Part shown: positions 12,327 through 23,219 of the stretch, one piece after another
Layout: every line of letters starts with the position of its first letter
How positions within the stretch are numbered: the first letter of the stretch is position 1
DNA from: Gnetum montanum
Lineage: Eukaryota > Streptophyta > Gnetopsida > Gnetales > Gnetaceae
Direction: 5' to 3'
Length of the DNA: 64,000 nucleotides
Assembly (NCBI GenBank): GCA_015680685.1
Contig: MNCI01000651.1
Coordinates: 1,915,832 to 1,979,831, forward strand
Notes under the pieces: model-generated
Database searches by the model: none
What the model saw: the letters and a program-made list of their open reading frames with translations, nothing else
What the model was told of the DNA's origin: nothing
Made by a program: the position numbers and the translations under genes

Positions 12327-13415
12327 ATGAGAATGAAAGTTGCAACATACAACATGCTTGCAAGATCCCTAGTGAGTGAGAAACAATATCCACTATGTTC
12401 ATCATGGGCCTTAGATTGGCATGAATATCGATACCCACACATCTTAGCATAGTTAAAAGATTTGGATGCTAATGTCTTGTGCTTACAAGAAGTCTTACCA
12501 TGGAAATTTCTATATCAATTTCAACCAAATTTGGAAAATATGGGATATAAAGGTATTTATAAGCAAAAAGGTTCTTGTGGAAGTTTTTCTTTTGAGCCAT
12601 ACAAATTAGCATATCATAGAAATTACAACACGAATGGTTATGCAATATTTTATAAAGAAGCCAAGTTTGAATTGGTACAAAAATTTCAGTGGAGTTTAGA
12701 ATATTGGATTTTTGAAATTCTAGAACATCAAGTGATGGGAAACAAAGAATAGCCAAGATTTTGGAAAAATCACATAGCCCTAGTAGTGATTCTAAAAGTC
12801 CATCTATCAGGAAGATGAGTGTGCATGGTTAACATACATTTGCTTGCCAACCAACATGTTTAGATGTTAGACTATGTCAAGGAACATATTTGATTAAGAA
12901 AATAGAAGTTTGAAGAATAAATTATTACTAAGTTATATTGATCCAATTCCATTTATTTTTTATGGAGACTTCAATGTAAAAGTTGGAAGTGGGATTTATC
13001 AGTTCTTAAAATATGGATATGTAAGAAAATATTTGGAAGATGAGCCTAAGTTGAAGAATATGTTTCCATCAATTCAAAATGGAATTCCATTGGCTAGTGC
13101 ATATTATACTTATTTTGGATCTTTAGTAGATAAATTAGATTCTAGAATTCAGGAACAAATGATGTTGATGGATAGCACTCATTAAGAACCATAGTTTACC
13201 AATTTCTTTGCTATGATTAATGAAGATGGATCAACAACATTCTTCATTGAGACTTTGGATTATATTTGGTACGATGCCCAATTCTTTTAAGTAACCAAGT
13301 TACTATAGTTTTTTTTCTAAAGAAGAATTTAAGAAGAATCAAGATCAAGCCTTGCCATCCAAAACAAGATCATCTGATCACATACCACTTATGGTAGAAT
13401 TACAGTTACTCCCAT
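12327..13415 (+). pseudogene. CCR4-type poly(A) exoribonuclease, processed pseudogene
   Basis: The strand encodes the full endonuclease/exonuclease/phosphatase-fold domain of the plant CCR4 deadenylase family, which shortens mRNA poly(A) tails within the CCR4-NOT complex. In order: KVATYNMLA, YPLCSSWALDWHEYRYPHIL, VLCLQEV (catalytic Glu) near 12,475, HIALVVIL near 12,775, VNIHLLAN near 12,830, FYGDFNV (Asp/Asn pair) near 12,955, ETLDYIWY near 13,250 and SSDHIPL (Asp/His) near 13,375. About 360 codons are contiguous with no room for introns, so I infer a cDNA-derived copy. Several stops and at least two frame shifts kill it, but the active-site residues remain. It lies in E1's sense orientation between its LTRs. 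No other gene is present in E1. Confidence 0.85.
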
Positions 13416-13857
13416 CAATTCATAAGGTTGATCAAGATCAAGAAGTATCTTACTCTTACTTTTATTTGATTAATCTTATTATTTTAGTCATTGTTTAATT
13501 TATATTTCAATCAAATAAATAAAACCTCTATTATAATAAAAATTGGGGATAAAGAATTTTCCCTACCTTCACTTGGGTAGCAGATCCAAGTTGTACTTTA
13601 TGTGACCCTAGTTAGGACTAGTGATTGGTGGTTAATAAATCTTTTGTCATTATCATAGAAAATGAAGTAAGTATCAAGAAATTAATATTTAATTTTCCAT
13701 ATAATTTTTCTCACATATATCTTATTTGCGAAATAATTAAGAAATAACTTCACGTTCAAAGGAGAAATCAAATTATTGGAGTACAGAATCGTGAAAGAAA
13801 GCATTAGAGATGGAAAAATATAGAGAACATGGTCTCATTCGAGGATGAACAAAACCT

Positions 13858-13865
13858 AAGGGGAG
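13858..13865 (+). promoter_or_regulatory. polypurine tract of E1
   Basis: AAGGGGAG sits five bases before the 3' LTR at 13,871, the position and composition of the primer for plus-strand cDNA synthesis. Confidence 0.6.
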
Positions 13866-13870
13866 TATAT

Positions 13871-14444
13871 TGTCACATCCCCATTCCCAAATGATGTTGT
13901 TGCCTAATGAAGATGGTGTCTCTTCATAACAAGTGTTATTATTATCTTAACAAGACCAGAAAAGGTAGTTGTGATTAAGACCTGAAAGAACATGTTGTAA
14001 TAATGGATATGTCTCTTAAGGTAACCTTTGGGGGTTTAACCTAAGGCATTTATACCTGGGTTAGAGGCCATGCCAAGCATGGAGTGGTGGAGCTGGTACA
14101 AGCAAGTTACAAGAAGTTGGATGAAGCGGGATAGGAAGTGGACTGGTCATTCCTTCTAGCTAGGTTATAGGCTTGATGATGGTGGTAATGTAGGATTACC
14201 TCTAAGGGATAAATGCCAAGGAATAAAATCCCAAGGAACACTCTCTAAGCACTATCTAGATATGTTATTGCATATCAATAAAGCATTATTTTCTTTCCTT
14301 TTTTGCATTTTTCCTATTATTTCCTTTATACATAATGTTGAGTATTGCATATATTTTGCATTTGGTATATTTTCTTCATATGCATAATGTCTAATATATC
14401 ATATATTTGATGTTTTCTATGACATCCGAGGATGGGATGTCACA
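13871..14444 (+). repeat. 3' LTR of E1
   Basis: This is the partner of 9,034-9,607, with the same 574-bp length and identical TGTCACA termini. A third, partial copy of this LTR type lies at 25,024-25,188 (E2). Confidence 0.9.
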
Positions 14445-14918
14445 GCTTTCCATGGTCTATATTTCATCCCTATCAAGTAAATATTCTACAAGTATGGCTT
14501 TCTCAAATGAGGTGAGTTCATTGGCTTGGTTTGGTTTGGGAAAGAAAAATCCCAAACCATTGTCCACCTCATATTCTTCCATCCTCCTTAGCTTATTTTC
14601 AAGTAGTATGATCTTCAACTTCCTTTTTGTGCATGAGACTTGATAATTATGCTACATCATGGATGTCATAAGTACCTAAGCTTTTTGAATTTTCATTAGA
14701 TTATAGATCTAAGAACCTTAGGATGAGTTTGATCCTTTCCCTATCATGATGTTAAAGAGAGTCTCCTTTATAAATTTAGAAAAAGAAACAAGAATCAAGT
14801 ACAAATAGGGATAGGAAATAAAACTAAGTAAAAACAGTCAAAGAAAGAAATTTCTAAATGCTAGAAAGAACCTATAGATTACTAGATTCTTACGTTTAAG
14901 ATACTAGAAATCTTATTG
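14445..14918 (-). other. leader region of element G
   Basis: This is the stretch between the E1 insertion and the probable primer site of G. No domain is recognised. A minus-strand segment near 14,500-14,640 is open for about 75 codons in the plus sense but shows no homology I can name. Confidence 0.3.
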
Positions 14919-14940
14919 GCCCTCCTTCTAGCACCAAAAA

Positions 14941-16805
14941 TGTTCCTATAGAAATATTATTTTCATTCGTACAAGAGCACCTCCACGAACTAAGTATTGA
15001 GATACTTAATATACTACCGTAAATGAACTTCAAATCAATGTAACCCTCGATAAATCATTGATTATGAAATGAAGGGGCCTAAATACTCTAATCAAATATA
15101 GATTTAGAATATTGCACATGAACTAGGAATGGCATGAAATGATGAAAAAGTGAGTTTTTTTAATGATAAAATAACTGTGTAAAATCATTGGAAAAATAAC
15201 AATGTGTATTATGAAAAAATAAACTAAGTGTAGAATAAGCTATGAATGTTTAAATAAAAATGAAGTGTAAAGAACAGATAAAGAACATAAAATATTAAAA
15301 ATATTATAGTTTTGATCTAAGAGAAAAGGTTTCAGCTTCCTCTCCAAATGATGGAATTTTTATGTTAAAAAATAGCTAAGTGTAAAATACTGAAATTTTG
15401 ACTAAGTATTGAATACGATCTAAGAGATAAAAAAATATAAGTATAGAATATGAGAGAACAAGCTTAAAATAGTAAAATTGAAATGCATAAATATTGGAAA
15501 AACTTCATAAATCATTTTTAGAAAAATAAAATTGTCTTAATGAGTTCAAGTGTTTGCCTTCTATGGAGGACCAAACTACAAATGATGGAAGAGAAAAAAC
15601 GTAAATGTGATAGAACTAATAAAAAAATATCAAATATTGAGCAAAATATAGATTTAGAAGATGTAATTGAACATTTTAAGGATTAGCTAATGGATGAAAA
15701 AGCTATAGGTATGACCAAAGTCAATTTTTGGCTAAAACGAGGCTATTTCAGCCAAGGTTCCTATTATTGATACATGAGTTGAAAAAATTCTAACTTTCAA
15801 AAGTGACATGGAAGCCTAAAAATAATATTTCTAGAATTGATGCTAAAGGTACAAAAGGTATTAAAGACAATCAAGTAGCATGTGGATGCTACAGTAATAG
15901 TAGACATGTGTGGTCTCGCTCTCTCAAAATTTAATCAATGCTCTTAATCTCAAATGATCTAACCAAATCTCCAAATATCCCACCTATAACTTATATTTTG
16001 AGCTGGTATTTATAAGCTTGGAGTTTCCAAATTTAACTTAGGGTTACTAAAAATAAACTTGGAGTCAAGTGTAACTTGTCTACATTTAAAAATAGCAAGT
16101 CCAGTCTTTCAATTTCGATGTCTAGTATTTGTCTTTCTTTTGACATTAATTCTAACTTTTGATGTTGAACATCAACTAAATATTTAATGTTTGGCATTAA
16201 TAATACTTAGAAAAATTTTGATCTCTATCAACTCTCACATTTTAAAAAATTTTAATGTTAGACATCTAGCTCTAATACTTAGAAAAATTTTGATTCATGC
16301 CAGATCTGACATTTAGAAAAATTTGGATGTCAAAGTTTAAGCTTCAACAATTAGAAACATTTTTTACATTCCAACTTTAATGCTTATAAAAATTTTAACA
16401 TCAAGGCTCCAACTCCAGCACTTAGAAAATTTTTGATATCTACTAGCTGCAACACTAAAAAAAAAATTGAACAGTTAGAAAAATTTTGATGTTAGAGCTC
16501 CAACCTCAATAATGAAAAAGAATATAATATTAGAGCTTCAAGCCCAATACTTGGAAAATTTTTTATGCCTACTAGCTTTGACACTTAGCAAAATTGTGAT
16601 GCTAAAGTTCTAGCTCCAACACTTAGAAAAATTTTAACTCTAGAGTTTTTTAAGGATCATAAAAAATTAAGTCCATAGGTTAAATTATAAATCGAGATGG
16701 TTCTCGATGGTCCTCAAGAGCTAAGAATGTACCTTGTAATGATGTATTTGAAGTATTTGATGTTGATCTATTAGTATGTCAAAACCTTAAGTAAAATGAG
16801 GAACA
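14941..16805 (-). repeat. probable 5' LTR of minus-strand element G
   Basis: It starts TGTTCC at 14,941, directly after a primer-like stretch (minus strand TTGGTGCTAGAAGGAGGGCC, about 14,917-14,937), and GGAACA at 16,800-16,805 gives a matching inverted end. That implies an LTR of about 1.86 kb. The right boundary rests on six bases only and could instead lie near 16,760, where element H may begin. The AT-rich body has no coding signal and contains a minisatellite. Confidence 0.45.
16180..16645. repeat. degenerate minisatellite in the G LTR
   Basis: About ten or more imperfect units follow the pattern 'acttagaaaaattttgatgt' plus 'agagctccaactccaa', with a period near 40 bp. Units vary by small indels. 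No spacers or conserved hairpin repeats suggest anything other than a tandem array. Confidence 0.7.
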
Positions 16806-17939
16806 ATGATGTTTATGTGGTTGTTATGCTCATATGACAAGAACATAGAGACCACAAGGAGGGCCAAAGAAATGACATTTACAAAGAGATGTCAAAGTTA
16901 AGACTCAAGAAATAAAGTGGGAGTAAGGAAAAGGATGAAGACTATAAAAACTAGAAAAGCTCCCAAGATCATGGATGATCGAAATCAACAAAAGGAAGCC
17001 TCAACAAGAAAATCCCAAAACTTGTGAAGCTGTCTACAAGAAGCAAAAGGCATCTTGGCTGAAGTATAGAAGAAGCATAGAATACATCTTGTAAAAATAT
17101 AAGATGTCTACTACATGGAGAAGACATATACATGTAGATGTCTTCTAGAAGATTCCTCCCTTGGGTATGAGACGTCTATCTAGAATTTAGGTTTAAATAG
17201 TGAGACATCTCAATCTTGAAAAATACTTCTCCCCTAGTTGTTAGATAGTTGTTGCATAAATTCCAAGGTGAGTTTGGATACATAAACACTATAATAAGAA
17301 TTTATTCTCTTGGGAAGTAGGCAAGTTTCTTACACAAGAAAGTATCAACATCAAGCAATCATTATGCATATTATTCAATTATTTTTATGTACTTCATTGT
17401 ACTATCTTTTTTACTATTGTAAGTGATCAGTTGTGTTGTACCTCAAAGTACAAGGACCAATAAATTAGCTACATTATTTCCTTGTAATTCTTGTTTCTCT
17501 TGTTGCCCTACAAGGTTGATTTACTTATTTCAAGAAGGAATCATCCTTGAGTTTGTTGGGATCCTTCAATATTGAGTGTTAGTGTAGGACCACAACACTC
17601 CAAAGTGGAACTTAAGTTGTAAAGGATGTGGGATCCTAAAAATCACTTTATAAGCTTGTTGGGATCTTGCAAGGTTGAGTGAATTTTTGGGATTAAATCA
17701 CTCTATAGGTTGTACAAGGTGTGGTATCCTTCAAACCACTTTTGAAAGAAACAAAGTCTGAAGGTGTGTAAGTGATCTACCCTCTAAGTGTGGACTATCC
17801 AAGTTGGGAAACCACATTAAAATGGGTTGTGTCCTTTGTGATTGAAAATTTTAATTTGGGAAACTTATTCATCCCTTTCCCTACCCCACCCAAACCATCC
17901 CCCCCTCCGCCAAGCTTTCTAAGTTCTATGATCCTTAAG
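16763..17939 (+). repeat. probable 5' LTR of H
   Basis: The region ends directly at the primer site, after a C-rich stretch (ccatccccccctccgcc) and 'atccttaag', as in SIRE-like LTRs. Two copies of a 'gttgggatc' phrase occur near 17,565 and 17,660. A start at TGTTGATC (16,763) is possible, but it overlaps the proposed end of the G LTR, so one of the two boundaries is wrong. Confidence 0.4.
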
Positions 17940-17952
17940 TGGTATCAAATCC
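17940..17952 (+). promoter_or_regulatory. primer-binding site of H (tRNA-Met)
   Basis: TGGTATCAAATCC matches 11 of 13 bases of the common plant primer site TGGTATCAGAGCC, with two changes. It is followed 84 bp later by the gag start. Confidence 0.8.
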
Positions 17953-18035
17953 TAGTACTCTTGCTGCTTCATTAACTAGTTCTACATCATCTTCAAGAGT
18001 GAACAATTGAGGGAACCTCATACACAAATCCATCC

Positions 18036-19760
18036 ATGTTTGATGGATTTGACTTTGCCTATTCAAAAGGAAGGATGTAGAGCTTCTTCAAATCTATGGA
18101 ATTTGGAGTCTAGGAATCCATTTTTGAAGGCTACACGCTACCTGTTGATAGCACAATAGGAGCCATCAAGCCCACAACAAATGGCATCAAGAAGAAAAAG
18201 ATAAGTTCATGTTTGACTCTAAATCCAAAAATCATTTATATTGTGCTTTGAATAAATTTGAGTTTAATAGAGTATTTGGATGTAAAATAGCCAAAGAAAT
18301 TTGGCAAACATTAGAGGCTACTTATGAAGGAACATATATAGTTAAACAATCTAAATTGTTAGTTTTGCAAAGTGATCACAACAAGCTAAAAATGAGAGAA
18401 GGAGAGAAAATAAAAGATTATTTTTCTAGAGCCAATGATCTTGTTGTGACCATTAGATATACTAATAAATATTTGTTGGAAAGCAATGTTATTATAAAAA
18501 TTATTAGGATGCTACAACCAAAGTTTAGGCCAAAGGTGACTATGATGAAAGAAATTAGGGATTTTTTGAAACTAAAATTTGAAGAGCTTTAAAGTGCTCT
18601 CATTACTTATGAAATGAATTTCATAAGCAAAGAAACCATTCAAGAGAGGCAGCCCATTGCCCTTAAATCAGCCACTAAGGAAAAGGTTTCTAATGAGCCA
18701 TATGTAAAAAGTGAAGAGGAGATAAACCTTCTCTCAAGAAAGAGGGGTAAGATCTTCAATCACTAGAAATCCAATCCATTCAAAGGTAAAGAAAGAGGTA
18801 AAAAAATTTCAAATTCTACTTTTGGTTCTTCTTCTATAGAATGTTGGGTTTGTGGTGGAAGAGTCCATATGGCCTCCAAATGTCCTAATAATGGTAGGGT
18901 ACAGCAAAAGAACATATTAAATGAAGAGATGAAAACGACCAACTTCTACACATGTTGGGATTATGGGGAGCAAAGTGAAGAAGATGTGGAGGATAATGTA
19001 AAAGATTCAAATCTCATCTATATGGCTCTCACAGATGATGATTCTAACTCCTCGGATGATGACCTAAATGAGGAGGAAAGGTTTGGTTTGTCATGTTATG
19101 AAATATTATCTTTTCAAAATCTCTACAATAAGTTTAATAAGCAAGTTAAGACAAAAGATTATGAGATCTCTCTATTGAGTTCAACAATTGCCAATATTAC
19201 GAAAGAACTCTCAAACCTAATGGTTAAGAATGAAAAACTAACCTTGTCTTATCAGCAGGGTAAAGTAGAAATTGCAGATGTTAAACTTGTGAATGAAAGG
19301 TTGGTGAAGGAAAAAGAATCCCTTCATTTGGTTTTAGGATAAGGAAGAAGTCCACATGATAAGAGTGGGCTTGGATGTTGTACACAAAGTGAATCATCGT
19401 CACCAACCCCATCTTAGCCAAATGCTATACCAAGGGACAATGTCACTACATAAAAAATAAAAGAAGCTCTTATTCACCAAAAGGATCCTAAAAGGTTTGA
19501 TCATTCTAGTCACTCTTACTACCATATAAGTATTAGATGTTATTATTGTTATAAATTTTGATATAAAATGGGAATGCAATTTAAAGTTTTATCATATGAA
19601 TAGATGGACATTCCTTACAACTTCTTGTTCTTATAAAATGCATTGAGAAAGGAATTTATGTAGGACCATAGGCAAGAGTGGAAAAAAAATTAAAAGAATA
19701 AGGGGGTCAAGAAATAATGGAGACCTAAAAGGAAGGAGTAAGAGAATGAGGAGACTCTCA
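18036..19760 (+). pseudogene. Ty1/copia gag (UBN2 type) with zinc knuckle
   Basis: The reading begins MFDGFDFAYSKGRM, the usual start of copia gag (FDG.NY..WK.RM). An open stretch at 18,209-18,592 has NKFEFNRVFGCKIAKEIWQT, EATYEGT, KIKDYFSRANDLV and LQPKFRPKVT, the blocks of the UBN2 capsid domain. A CCHC knuckle, CWVCGGRVHMASKC, lies at 18,840-18,885. After it comes an acidic stretch with DDDSNSSDDDL and a Lys/Glu-rich coiled coil to 19,342. Traces of a second cysteine motif (RCYYCYKF) and a basic tail run to about 19,750. Few stops occur, so this is one of the better preserved coding regions in the window. Confidence 0.85.
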
Positions 19761-20242
19761 TAAAAAAAATTTTGTGAGAGGGAGCCAAGCATTGGAGATT
19801 GAGAAAGCTTGCACAAGATGAGAAACCTCAAAAGAGGAATCTTATTCCTTAGCTTTATAAGCACCTTTACTCTCCTTGACAAGTAAGGTAGGTAGAGGTA
19901 ATATTTTAAATTAATAATAAGTACTTATAAAACTATATACCATGAAAACCTATCTAAAACTTCATCCTCTTGAGAATCTTCTAGAAAATATTTCTACCTA
20001 AAGACATCTTCTAGGAGACATCTACTTTTGGTAAAAGATGTCTACATGAAGACATCTACTCAAAGAATACTTCTACCTATCATTTTACTCTAAAGACATT
20101 TGCTTTATATTTTAACCATGGTATAGACATCTTATTTTTCTAAAAGATGTCTTCTTTCTTATTGAAAAGCCCTTGTAGTCATGGCTATAAAAGATTCAAA
20201 CCCTCATTTCTTATCATGTACTTCAAAGATGATCACATAGAG
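19760..20242. other. non-coding gap between gag and second ORF of H
   Basis: AT-rich with several short copies of 'aagacatcta' and 'agatgtct' in both orientations (19,990-20,150) that resemble phrases in the H leader near 17,070-17,190. No integrase or RT motif is visible here. Confidence 0.4.
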
Positions 20243-21199
20243 ATGACTAAGGCTCCACCACCAGTAGCAATTTCATCAACTATGGCCCACAAGAAGGTTG
20301 GAACGTCTAGGGTGCCACCCAATAAGTGATCAAGAGCAAGTTTCAACAATTCTCAAACCACTTACATGCCCTAATTTAGAACCTCTAGCATCTAGAATTG
20401 GTTTAAGGTAACTCAATCCACCAATATCATCTATAAGTGCTCTATATCTTTTCTTTTGCATAGGCAAGAGACTCTAATGAGTTATTTTCAAGCTCTAAAT
20501 TGGGTAGAGTTTATGATGATGAATTTCTTTGTCCCTAAAATATTATTTTAGGAACTTTATTATAACATTATAATTTCAAATGTTGTGGTTAGGGCTTTTA
20601 CTTTCATGGTTGGGGATTTAGTTATTGAAATATCTTCCCAAGTTGTGAATCCACTTCTTGGCATTTCTAGTGCTAATGTGTTTTGGGTTTCCATTACTTC
20701 CATGAATGATATTTACACTAATGATATAATTCCTATCAGACATGATGAATTTTGTGATGCCCTATTTGGTAAGTTTGTATCTTTTGGTAGAGGCAAGATT
20801 GATACAAACAGGATGGCTCCATATGCTTCCACTCTATCTCTTATTGTCTTGTATAATATCATTGTGAAAGGAGGGAGCTACAACTATTTGTTGCCATCCA
20901 AAGCATTTATGCTTTATTGCCTCATAGGATAGCCACTTAATTTAAGTCATACTCTCTACTGAGACATCCTAAGTTTATATGCCAAGGAGAGAATTTTTGC
21001 ATACCCTTATCTTATTAGTTGGTTGATTTGTCAAATGCCTCAATGAGATTAGTTGGTACCTATTCTTGAGATGCCTTTTTTCAAAGGCAAGTGGAGCCTC
21101 AATGAGTATGCTAAGAAGAGGAGTCATTCTCATGTCACAAAATTAGGACCTAGCACCATGCCACCTCCATCAGAAAAGAAGAAGAAAGATGCACCATGA
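20243..21199 (+). pseudogene. env-position ORF of H, unassigned
   Basis: One frame runs 318 codons from ATG at 20,243 to TGA at 21,197-21,199, broken by about ten in-frame stops but no obvious frame shift. The start is Pro/Lys-rich (MTKAPPP). The middle (open at 20,585-20,932) reads VEISSQ-like, then NPLLGISSANVFW, RHDEFCDALFGKF and KAFMLYCLIG. The tail is Pro/Lys-rich (PPPSEKKKK). The pattern resembles the 'putative plant transposon protein' ORFs found in plant LTR elements, but I cannot name a domain with certainty. No transmembrane segment is evident. Its place between gag and the purine tract matches the env-like ORF of SIRE elements. Confidence 0.6.
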
Positions 21200-21265
21200 T
21201 CTAGGGCTTCTCCTTAGTTCAGTAGATCAAATTTTCTCTCTCTATTTTCCTTTTTATTGATGTCC

Positions 21266-21280
21266 AAAAAGGTGGAGAAA
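21266..21280 (+). promoter_or_regulatory. polypurine tract-like sequence of H
   Basis: AAAAAGGTGGAGAAA, 67 bp after ORF2, has the composition and position of a SIRE-type polypurine tract. A TGTTGATG follows shortly (about 21,290), but no matching LTR was recognised after it. Confidence 0.4.
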
Positions 21281-21589
21281 TTTGGAGATGTTGATGTTCA
21301 CATATGCCCTTTTGAGGAAATGCACATATGTAGTTTTTGTATGTGATGTGGTAATTATATGAACATTTGACAGTTGTATGGAAAAATATATGAAATAGAT
21401 TGATGGTGTTCTTTCTGGTTATCTTTTTGTGGTGCACTTCTTGGAGACAACTTTTACTTCTGTATTGTATCATATTCGGTATCATCCTTCTCTGCTCCTT
21501 TGAACTCACTTGAACCTTAGATCCTTATTCTAGTTCCTGGCTAATAATAGCAAAAGTGGTGGTAAACTAAATCAATGAGGCTCAGAGGA

Positions 21590-22990
21590 TTCCTACAACA
21601 TTAATCCTAGAATTTATTACTATGGAAAGCATTCAAATATCTGTATGAACTAAATTAAGAGAAATGAATGTAGCATAATATAAAGAAGTATTGGAAAGAT
21701 TGATGGACACTCAAGCATTCATTTCTAATGACTTTAACATTTCATAAGATATCACTTCAACCAAATCAACACTTATTAAGAAAAAAAACAAGCTTCTTAT
21801 TATAGAGACATAAATTCAATAGACTACCTTACTATATCAATGCTTGATAGTTAATGTTATATAACTTAGAGCCCACTTATGAAATCGTTCTATCCATCAA
21901 CCAAGATTTATTAGGGATGAGGTCTTTAAGCAACTCAAGGCTAAACAAGAACAACTAAATACAAAGAAAGAAAAGATTATTTAGAATGTATTCTTAATAG
22001 AAACAATGCTAAATGTAGTAAATAAGAACCTCACAACAATGTGTAAGGAGAATAAAAAATAGGTCATGAAGAATAATATATTACTTAATGTAGAGAAACA
22101 AAAATAACAAATAAGGAATATCTTAAGCACCAATAAGAGCAACTTGCTAAAGTTCATGTAAACATGCAAAGGTTTACAATTGAGGATATCATCTCTCTAT
22201 AGAAAAGGTGTATATAGTTTAAAAATAATTTGTCATTGAGATTTCTACCTAGAAGAATGAGACCCTAAACTATGAAAAATGGAAAAATCATTACATGAAA
22301 TAAGTAAGCATGCAAAAGAAGATCAATGAAAAAGAGGTCTAATTGATAAAAAAATATTAAATCAAGTCCTTCAACAACTCTAAATTAATGCATGGTAGCA
22401 CATTTTGATGAACTAAATGCATAAAATCAAGCTAAAATCCTTACTAAGGAGCTACAAATAAAAGATATGATGAGGTACAAGGAGCTTGCCCACCTTAATT
22501 ACACTAATATAGTGATGCTTACTATTGCCAGGTGAAGGTCAAAGTTGGAAAAACAAGTAACCAACTCATATTTGTTATAAGATAATAAACATGAGCTCCA
22601 TCAATAATGACACCAAAATGTGTAAATTATCAATGTAAAGCTTGAAGTTCCAAAAATAAATTTTGAAGACCAAAGGACCATTGCTAAAAATTTGGCCAAA
22701 AGAATGGCTAACTATTGGAAGATGAAAAATATTATCAAGCCATTCAACATCAAATGTAATTATTTTGCCTTCTAGTTCATCAATGTCCATGAGATGTTTC
22801 TAACTTTATCATGCCGTTAGGAAGTTCATAGAATGACAAATCTAGGTGAACTTGCCTAGATCATTCATGACCCAAGGATCAAGGAGGTGAAAATAAGCAC
22901 AATCATTAACATATTCAATTGAATGAAACAACAACAGGACAACCACAACTAACACTAAGGCATGAGGAGCCACCATAGAAGTCACCACTA
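21590..22990 (+). pseudogene. ORF3 C-terminal half, element J
   Basis: Translation in shifting frames gives YKEVLERLMDTQ near 21,680, several Lys/Glu-rich coiled-coil pieces (for example KQLKAKQEQLNTKKEKII near 21,940) and, near 22,690-22,800, NLAKRM then FNIKCNYFAF and FINVHEMFL. The last block matches the ORF3 of element C (LVKRM, FNIECKQFIV, FVNVKELFL near 47,150-47,240) and of B near 26,560-26,650. The function is unknown. Stops and shifts are abundant. Confidence 0.65.
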
Positions 22991-23219
22991 CTAGGAACTT
23001 CATAAGGCATAAGCCTTAGTCATTTTTATAAATTTCAATACTATTTTTGTAAGGATAATATGTCTAGTTTTATCATTTTTAAAATTTGTAAATCCCTCAA
23101 GTAAATTTTATAATGCAATACTTCAAATAATCAAGTTAATTAAGTCACTCTCACATTTTGTGAACAAACTTTATGCCAATTTTAACTTAAGAATGAGTTT
23201 TTAGTTAGTTGTGGAGGTA

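Larger units (their letters stand above)
9034..14444 (+). mobile_element. LTR element E1 carrying a CCR4-like nuclease
   Basis: This 5.4-kb plus-strand element is bounded by two 574-bp direct repeats (9,034-9,607 and 13,871-14,444), each starting TGTCACAT and ending GGGATGTCACA. A tRNA-Met-like primer site follows the left LTR and a short purine tract precedes the right one. The interior has no recognisable gag, protease, RT or integrase. It holds a leader, AT-rich DNA, two tandem-repeat arrays and a complete but decayed CCR4-type exoribonuclease domain in the same orientation. I infer a non-autonomous element that captured a host transcript. No clean 5-bp target duplication is visible (agttg at left, gcttt at right). 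Confidence 0.8.
16763..21285 (+). mobile_element. SIRE-like Ty1/copia remnant H, pol not seen
   Basis: A plus-strand copia-type element is shown by a tRNA-Met primer site at 17,940, a UBN2-type gag with zinc knuckle, an ORF in the env position (20,243-21,199) and a purine tract at 21,266-21,280. The LTR upstream of the primer site carries the 'gttgggatcc' and C-rich end typical of SIRE/Maximus LTRs. There are only about 0.5 kb between gag and the second ORF, and neither integrase nor RT motifs were found there. Either pol was deleted or this was a non-autonomous form. The left boundary is uncertain and no 3' LTR was identified. Confidence 0.6.

Noticed and set aside
9029-14449. Target duplication for E1
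   Set aside because: The flanks agttg and gcttt agree at only two of five bases; I could not support a duplication.
16180-16645. Regular repeats as a CRISPR-like array
   Set aside because: Units are imperfect, contiguous and without spacers, in a plant-type LTR; a minisatellite explains them.
17940-17952. tRNA gene fragments at the primer sites (also 9,610 and 61,376)
   Set aside because: They only match the complement of tRNA 3' ends and sit exactly beside LTR borders; no cloverleaf or A/B boxes are present.
21219-21509. 96-codon minus-strand open frame between H and J
   Set aside because: No homology; it overlaps the polypurine-like tract of H and looks like chance openness in AT-rich DNA.
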